Source: Nitrospiraceae bacterium
GTDB taxonomy: Bacteria; Nitrospirota; Nitrospiria; Nitrospirales; Nitrospiraceae
Assembly (NCBI GenBank): GCA_013140715.1
Contig: JABFSG010000033.1
Span: 1 to 64,000, forward strand
Length of the DNA stretch: 64,000 nucleotides
Reading direction: 5' to 3'
Shown: positions 61,285 through 64,000 of the stretch, one piece after another
Layout: every line of letters begins with the position of its first letter
Numbering within the stretch: the first letter of the stretch is position 1
Made by a program: the position numbers and the translations under genes
Notes under the pieces: model-generated
Database searches by the model: none
Seen by the model: the letters and a program-made list of their open reading frames with translations, nothing else
Told to the model about the DNA's origin: nothing

Positions 61285-61370
61285 ATTGGTTGATTTGGTT
61301 CATCTGGTTTGTTTTGTGTTTCTGGTTGGTCTTGTTCAACCAAACAAACGAGACAAACCGAACAAACCAC
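61285..61370. repeat. F-type hairpin repeat in a divergent gap
   Basis: Left GGTTGATTTGGTTCATCTGG, right GTTCAACCAAACAAACGAGA. Tail ATAACGGCCT ... CATCCTCCTAG continues to ~61415, as in other copies. It is the only F element between the starts of two divergent genes, so termination cannot be its only role. Confidence 0.8.
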
Positions 61371-61448
61371 ATAACGGCCTCCACCGCTGGCAGACTGTTT
61401 CGGCATCCTCCTAGCGCGATAAGGCAACTCGCATGGTATACTTTTCCT

Positions 61449-62126
61449 ATGTTTTTTCTCTTAGCATTATACCGGACATGCTGTCCTGAACAGCATCCAC
61501 TAAGAGTCCGACGACCTGCATCCATCCTCTTAACGGCAGGAATGTTCCTCACCGTTCTGCTCTGTGCTCTGCTCCCAGAAAACTCGTCGGGTGGAGAGAA
61601 CGAACTGTTTCAACAGTTCACCCAACATATCGGACGGCAAATTCACAGGGACAAACAGGCATTTGCCCAAGCGAACAACTGCGTCTCATGGTTTTACAAA
61701 ACCAAACATCCGCCTCCTCCATCCGTACAGGGAATCAGTTGGAAAGGCACTCCTTCTTCCCAGCCCGAATGGGATTGTCTTCGTACCTATCCAGCCGGGA
61801 TCGACGACGCGCGGAACGATCTTGCCAAAACACAAGCCTTGCTCTCCATCAGCCTCACCTTCTATGAATTTGCCTTGGTCGCCGACCGGAATGATGACGC
61901 GATCTATAGCCCTGCCGAAACTCAAGACTTGTTCCGCTCTCTTGCCCTCTCATACCATGACGGGGATCCGACTCCGGATCAAGTCGCGGCGCTTACGGAA
62001 CGGTTCGACAATTGGTATCACAAACGCAATATGGACGCCTTGATGCAAGGGATGAGCGATCTCTATGAACGGGGCTATCGCGTGACTCCTTCCGATCGTG
62101 TCGAACTGGATCGGGTGATGGGATGA
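61449..62126 (+). CDS. secreted or membrane-anchored hypothetical protein
   Basis: 225 residues, not recognised. A hydrophobic segment (ASILLTAGMFLTVLLCALLP, ~24-43) follows an RVRR-rich stretch, suggesting a signal anchor; ATG 61542 would leave a short signal peptide instead. The mature part has NNCVSWFYKTK, WDCLRTYPAGIDDARNDLAK and YSPAETQDLFRSLALSYHDG. It ends in a 4-nt ATGA overlap with the phosphoesterase gene, so the two are co-translated and perhaps functionally linked. Confidence 0.7.
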   Translation: MFFLLALYRTCCPEQHPLRVRRPASILLTAGMFLTVLLCALLPENSSGGENELFQQFTQHIGRQIHRDKQAFAQANNCVSWFYKTKHPPPPSVQGISWKGTPSSQPEWDCLRTYPAGIDDARNDLAKTQALLSISLTFYEFALVADRNDDAIYSPAETQDLFRSLALSYHDGDPTPDQVAALTERFDNWYHKRNMDALMQGMSDLYERGYRVTPSDRVELDRVMG

Positions 62127-62977
62127 CTCGACGCCCGCGGTCCTGGCCTGACCAGGCCCGTTCATTCATCGGATATTGCCTGAGCGAACCCCTCTACCGG
62201 CTCTTTAGTCTCGCCCCCCAATGGGAGATCGGACTTTCCAGACACGAAATTTCACGACTCACCTATCGGCATAGCGCCATGGCCGGACGGCGAGCCATTC
62301 ACCTCAGCGATCTGCACCTCGATCGTTATCAGCCACGGCACGATCGTATCGTCGCCGCTATCGAAGGACTTCACCCCGACTGGATTTTTGTCACCGGCGA
62401 CCTCCTCAACGTGCCGGAGGGGCTGCCGCATCTGTTTCGATTTCTCGCAGCCCTGCGGAAGATCGCGCCGGTCTTCGTGACGCTCGGCAACCACGATCAC
62501 TACAGCGGCGTACCGATCGATCAGTATTGCGAACTCGCCGACCGCGACAAAATCACCTTCCTGATCAACCAAACCACCTTCATTCCCATCGGCAGCGGCG
62601 AAATCGCCATTGTCGGCGTCGACGATCCCTCCCTGCATCGGGCCGACTTGAGCTGTCTACCGCCAAGCGCACAGAATCGTTTTACCCTCCTGCTGGCCCA
62701 TGCGCCGAATATCCTCGATCAACTGGAAGACCACCACGAAGTCGATCTGATCCTCTGCGGACATAGCCACGGAGGCCAATGGCGCATCCCCGGCGTGCCG
62801 ACATTCTGGCTCCCGCCTGGATGCAACGGTAGGATCGATGGGCATCACGGGGAACCAGGCCGCAAACTCTATGTCAACCGTGGACTCGGATGGTCGTTTC
62901 TTCCTCTGAGATTAAATTGCGCACCGGAAATCGCCTGCATCGAATGGATTCCCGAACAGGTGCAGCCAAAAAACTGA
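62123..62977 (+). CDS. metallophosphoesterase (calcineurin-like, YaeI/YkuE type)
   Basis: 284 residues. All five metal motifs are present: HLSDLHLDRYQ, VTGDLLN, LGNHDHYSG, LLAHAPN and CGHSHGGQWRIPG. The set matches YaeI/YkuE-type phosphodiesterases, which in other bacteria act on UDP-diacylglucosamine or membrane-linked substrates. No clear membrane segment is seen; an N-terminal amphipathic stretch could bind the membrane. Overlaps the preceding gene by 4 nt. Confidence 0.9.
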   Translation: MTRRPRSWPDQARSFIGYCLSEPLYRLFSLAPQWEIGLSRHEISRLTYRHSAMAGRRAIHLSDLHLDRYQPRHDRIVAAIEGLHPDWIFVTGDLLNVPEGLPHLFRFLAALRKIAPVFVTLGNHDHYSGVPIDQYCELADRDKITFLINQTTFIPIGSGEIAIVGVDDPSLHRADLSCLPPSAQNRFTLLLAHAPNILDQLEDHHEVDLILCGHSHGGQWRIPGVPTFWLPPGCNGRIDGHHGEPGRKLYVNRGLGWSFLPLRLNCAPEIACIEWIPEQVQPKN

Positions 62978-63059
62978 AGGCTGAAGGCCGACGGTCAGGA
63001 TTCGAAGTCTCAATACTTCAGCCTTTAGCGTACAGCCTGCTTCGCCTGTTCGAACGGTT

Positions 63060-63698
63060 TCATGACTGCCTAATCCGCTCCAACGCCTCCTTCGATCGGC
63101 TCCTGACGGTTTGATCCCAATCCCCCTCCATAACAGCCGTCAATTTTTCTCTCGCCTCAGCAGCGCGCAACCGCCCCAACCCCAACGCCGCGCTGGCACG
63201 GACATAGGCATGACTATCTTCCAATGCCTTGAGCAGAAGGGGAATGACGGTCTTGTCGTTCAGGACTCCCAGGTAGCTGGCTGCCATCCCGCGAATCCGA
63301 TGCTGCTCGTCCTTCAACTCATGTTGTAACGTCGTCGCGAAGAGGTCTCGTAAGGCGGGGATCGCAGAATCCAGCCCATCGGCCCTGTACCCATTCGCTT
63401 CGATCAATGCAAAGGCAATCTCCAGTTTCTTCTCCTGTGCCGTCGCTCGATCGAACGCAGCCAACAACTTCGCGCGTTCACGCCGTTTCGCACCGCGGCG
63501 AGTGAACGTCCGGACCACCAGCCCTAGCCCGACCGCAATCACCAGGCCCCCGAATGCCATGGGGACGGCCTGATCGATTACATATTCCTGGGTCTCGAGC
63601 GACAGACGTTTCCATATCCAGACGCCGGCAATGATCAGGCCGACAAGGACCGCAATGGCAGCCAGGTTCGTCTGGCCCGATTCAGAACGAGTGTTCAT
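63060..63698 (-). CDS. HEAT-repeat membrane protein
   Basis: 212 residues. Two N-terminal membrane segments (LAAIAVLVGLIIAGVWIW and PMAFGGLVIAVGLGLVV), then a cytosolic part with HEAT repeats (RIRGMAASYLGVLNDKTVIP, LLKALEDSHAYVRASAALGL, REKLTAVMEGDWDQTVRSRS). HEAT modules are protein-binding scaffolds; partners unknown. Faces the metallophosphoesterase gene convergently. Confidence 0.8.
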   Translation of the reverse strand: MNTRSESGQTNLAAIAVLVGLIIAGVWIWKRLSLETQEYVIDQAVPMAFGGLVIAVGLGLVVRTFTRRGAKRRERAKLLAAFDRATAQEKKLEIAFALIEANGYRADGLDSAIPALRDLFATTLQHELKDEQHRIRGMAASYLGVLNDKTVIPLLLKALEDSHAYVRASAALGLGRLRAAEAREKLTAVMEGDWDQTVRSRSKEALERIRQS

Positions 63699-63915
63699 GG
63701 GGATAGCATCTTAGCAGGATGGGAAAAGGGATGGGAGAGGATGGAATAACGGGCATGCGTGGAACGATGGGGCGGGCAGCCTTGTCAAAAGCGTAAAATG
63801 CAACGTCAAACAATGCCCCATTGCACATACGCAATTGCTTCAAGTAAGACGAGCGACTCCATCCAATAAGTCACTAGTCAGGCCTGCCCCTTATTCTTTT
63901 TCGTAGGTTTTCCCT

Positions 63916-64000
63916 TCAGGGAAGGGGCATGCCCGACAAGAGCTGTTGCGCCTGAATGATCGCCTCCAGCAATGCGCTCCGTTCTTCTTGCAGCTTCTTC
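63916..64000 (-). CDS. C-terminal end of a leftward gene (partial)
   Basis: The minus strand from the window edge reads KKLQEERSALLEAIIQAQQL, then LSGMPLP and a TGA at 63916-63918. The helical, Glu/Gln-rich tail suggests a coiled-coil protein; too little is visible to name it. A hairpin CCCTTC-CCT-GAAGGG overlaps the stop and could be its terminator. The 63699-63915 gap holds only the CAGGATG word near 63714. Confidence 0.5.
   Translation of the reverse strand, partial: KKLQEERSALLEAIIQAQQLLSGMPLP

Noticed and set aside
2956-61370. F elements as CRISPR repeats or tRNA-like structures
   Set aside because: They are dispersed single hairpins with variable sequence, without spacers or conserved tRNA loops.

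Overview
The window is about 58% GC by eye and begins inside a leftward 16S rRNA gene whose V1-V2 text resembles Nitrospira (phylum Nitrospirota). This is from memory of the family, not an alignment. The gene content fits a Gram-negative, diderm, copper-handling, redox-sensing bacterium: Cus efflux, CopAB, MltC-like and TolC-type lipoproteins, PBP1B and bactofilin. Four families of hairpin repeats (called E, F, H and J here) fill many of the gaps.

Layout. 1-660: rrs start, its leader and a strong sigma70 promoter. 664-2877: a Tat-exported sulfite-oxidase-fold enzyme, then a bolA-glutaredoxin pair. 3152-7881: a candidate sigma54 promoter driving a receiver protein, a Rossmann-histidine kinase fusion, a Cache-HAMP-PAS histidine kinase and a periplasmic c-haem Tll0287-like protein, which together look like a redox or ligand signalling unit. 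8007-13506: AI-2E-type permease, bactofilin, PBP1B and a sodium/solute symporter. 13830-17009: a broken gene beside a DUF2283 gene, an envelope protein, and two tandem FKBP isomerases copied together with leader and terminator. 17032-29658: a large leftward copper/silver island (hypothetical, cusC, cusB, cusA, small lipoproteins, DUF411 protein, copA, copB), including a decayed multicopper-oxidase tail and a short paralogue of one lipoprotein. 29787-33352: a repeat-rich decay zone with a nonsense-mutated EEP nuclease, a frameshifted addiction-module antitoxin and a PilZ protein. 33488-45871: Uup, MltC-like transglycosylase, an FG-GAP lipoprotein with a possible homopolymer-switched start, vapBC, an FAD monooxygenase, a C39-like/Tag fusion, an RBBP9-type hydrolase and a methyltransferase.

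46028-57682 is the most interesting unit. It encodes a TolC-like outer-membrane lipoprotein, a periplasmic adaptor, a GAF-TM-HlyD adaptor and an M50 protease fused to a HlyD adaptor. A 1935-residue LEPR/DUF4347/cadherin surface protein follows. No ATPase or RND pump is present. I read it as a dedicated export and processing route for the giant protein, with the M50-HlyD protein as the inner-membrane component.

57766-59914 encodes what looks like the two-gene form of the cyanobacterial arginine dihydrolase/ornithine cyclodeaminase fusion (arginine to ornithine to proline with ammonia release). 60190-64000 holds truD, a hypothetical plus metallophosphoesterase pair, a HEAT-repeat membrane protein and the tail of an unknown gene.
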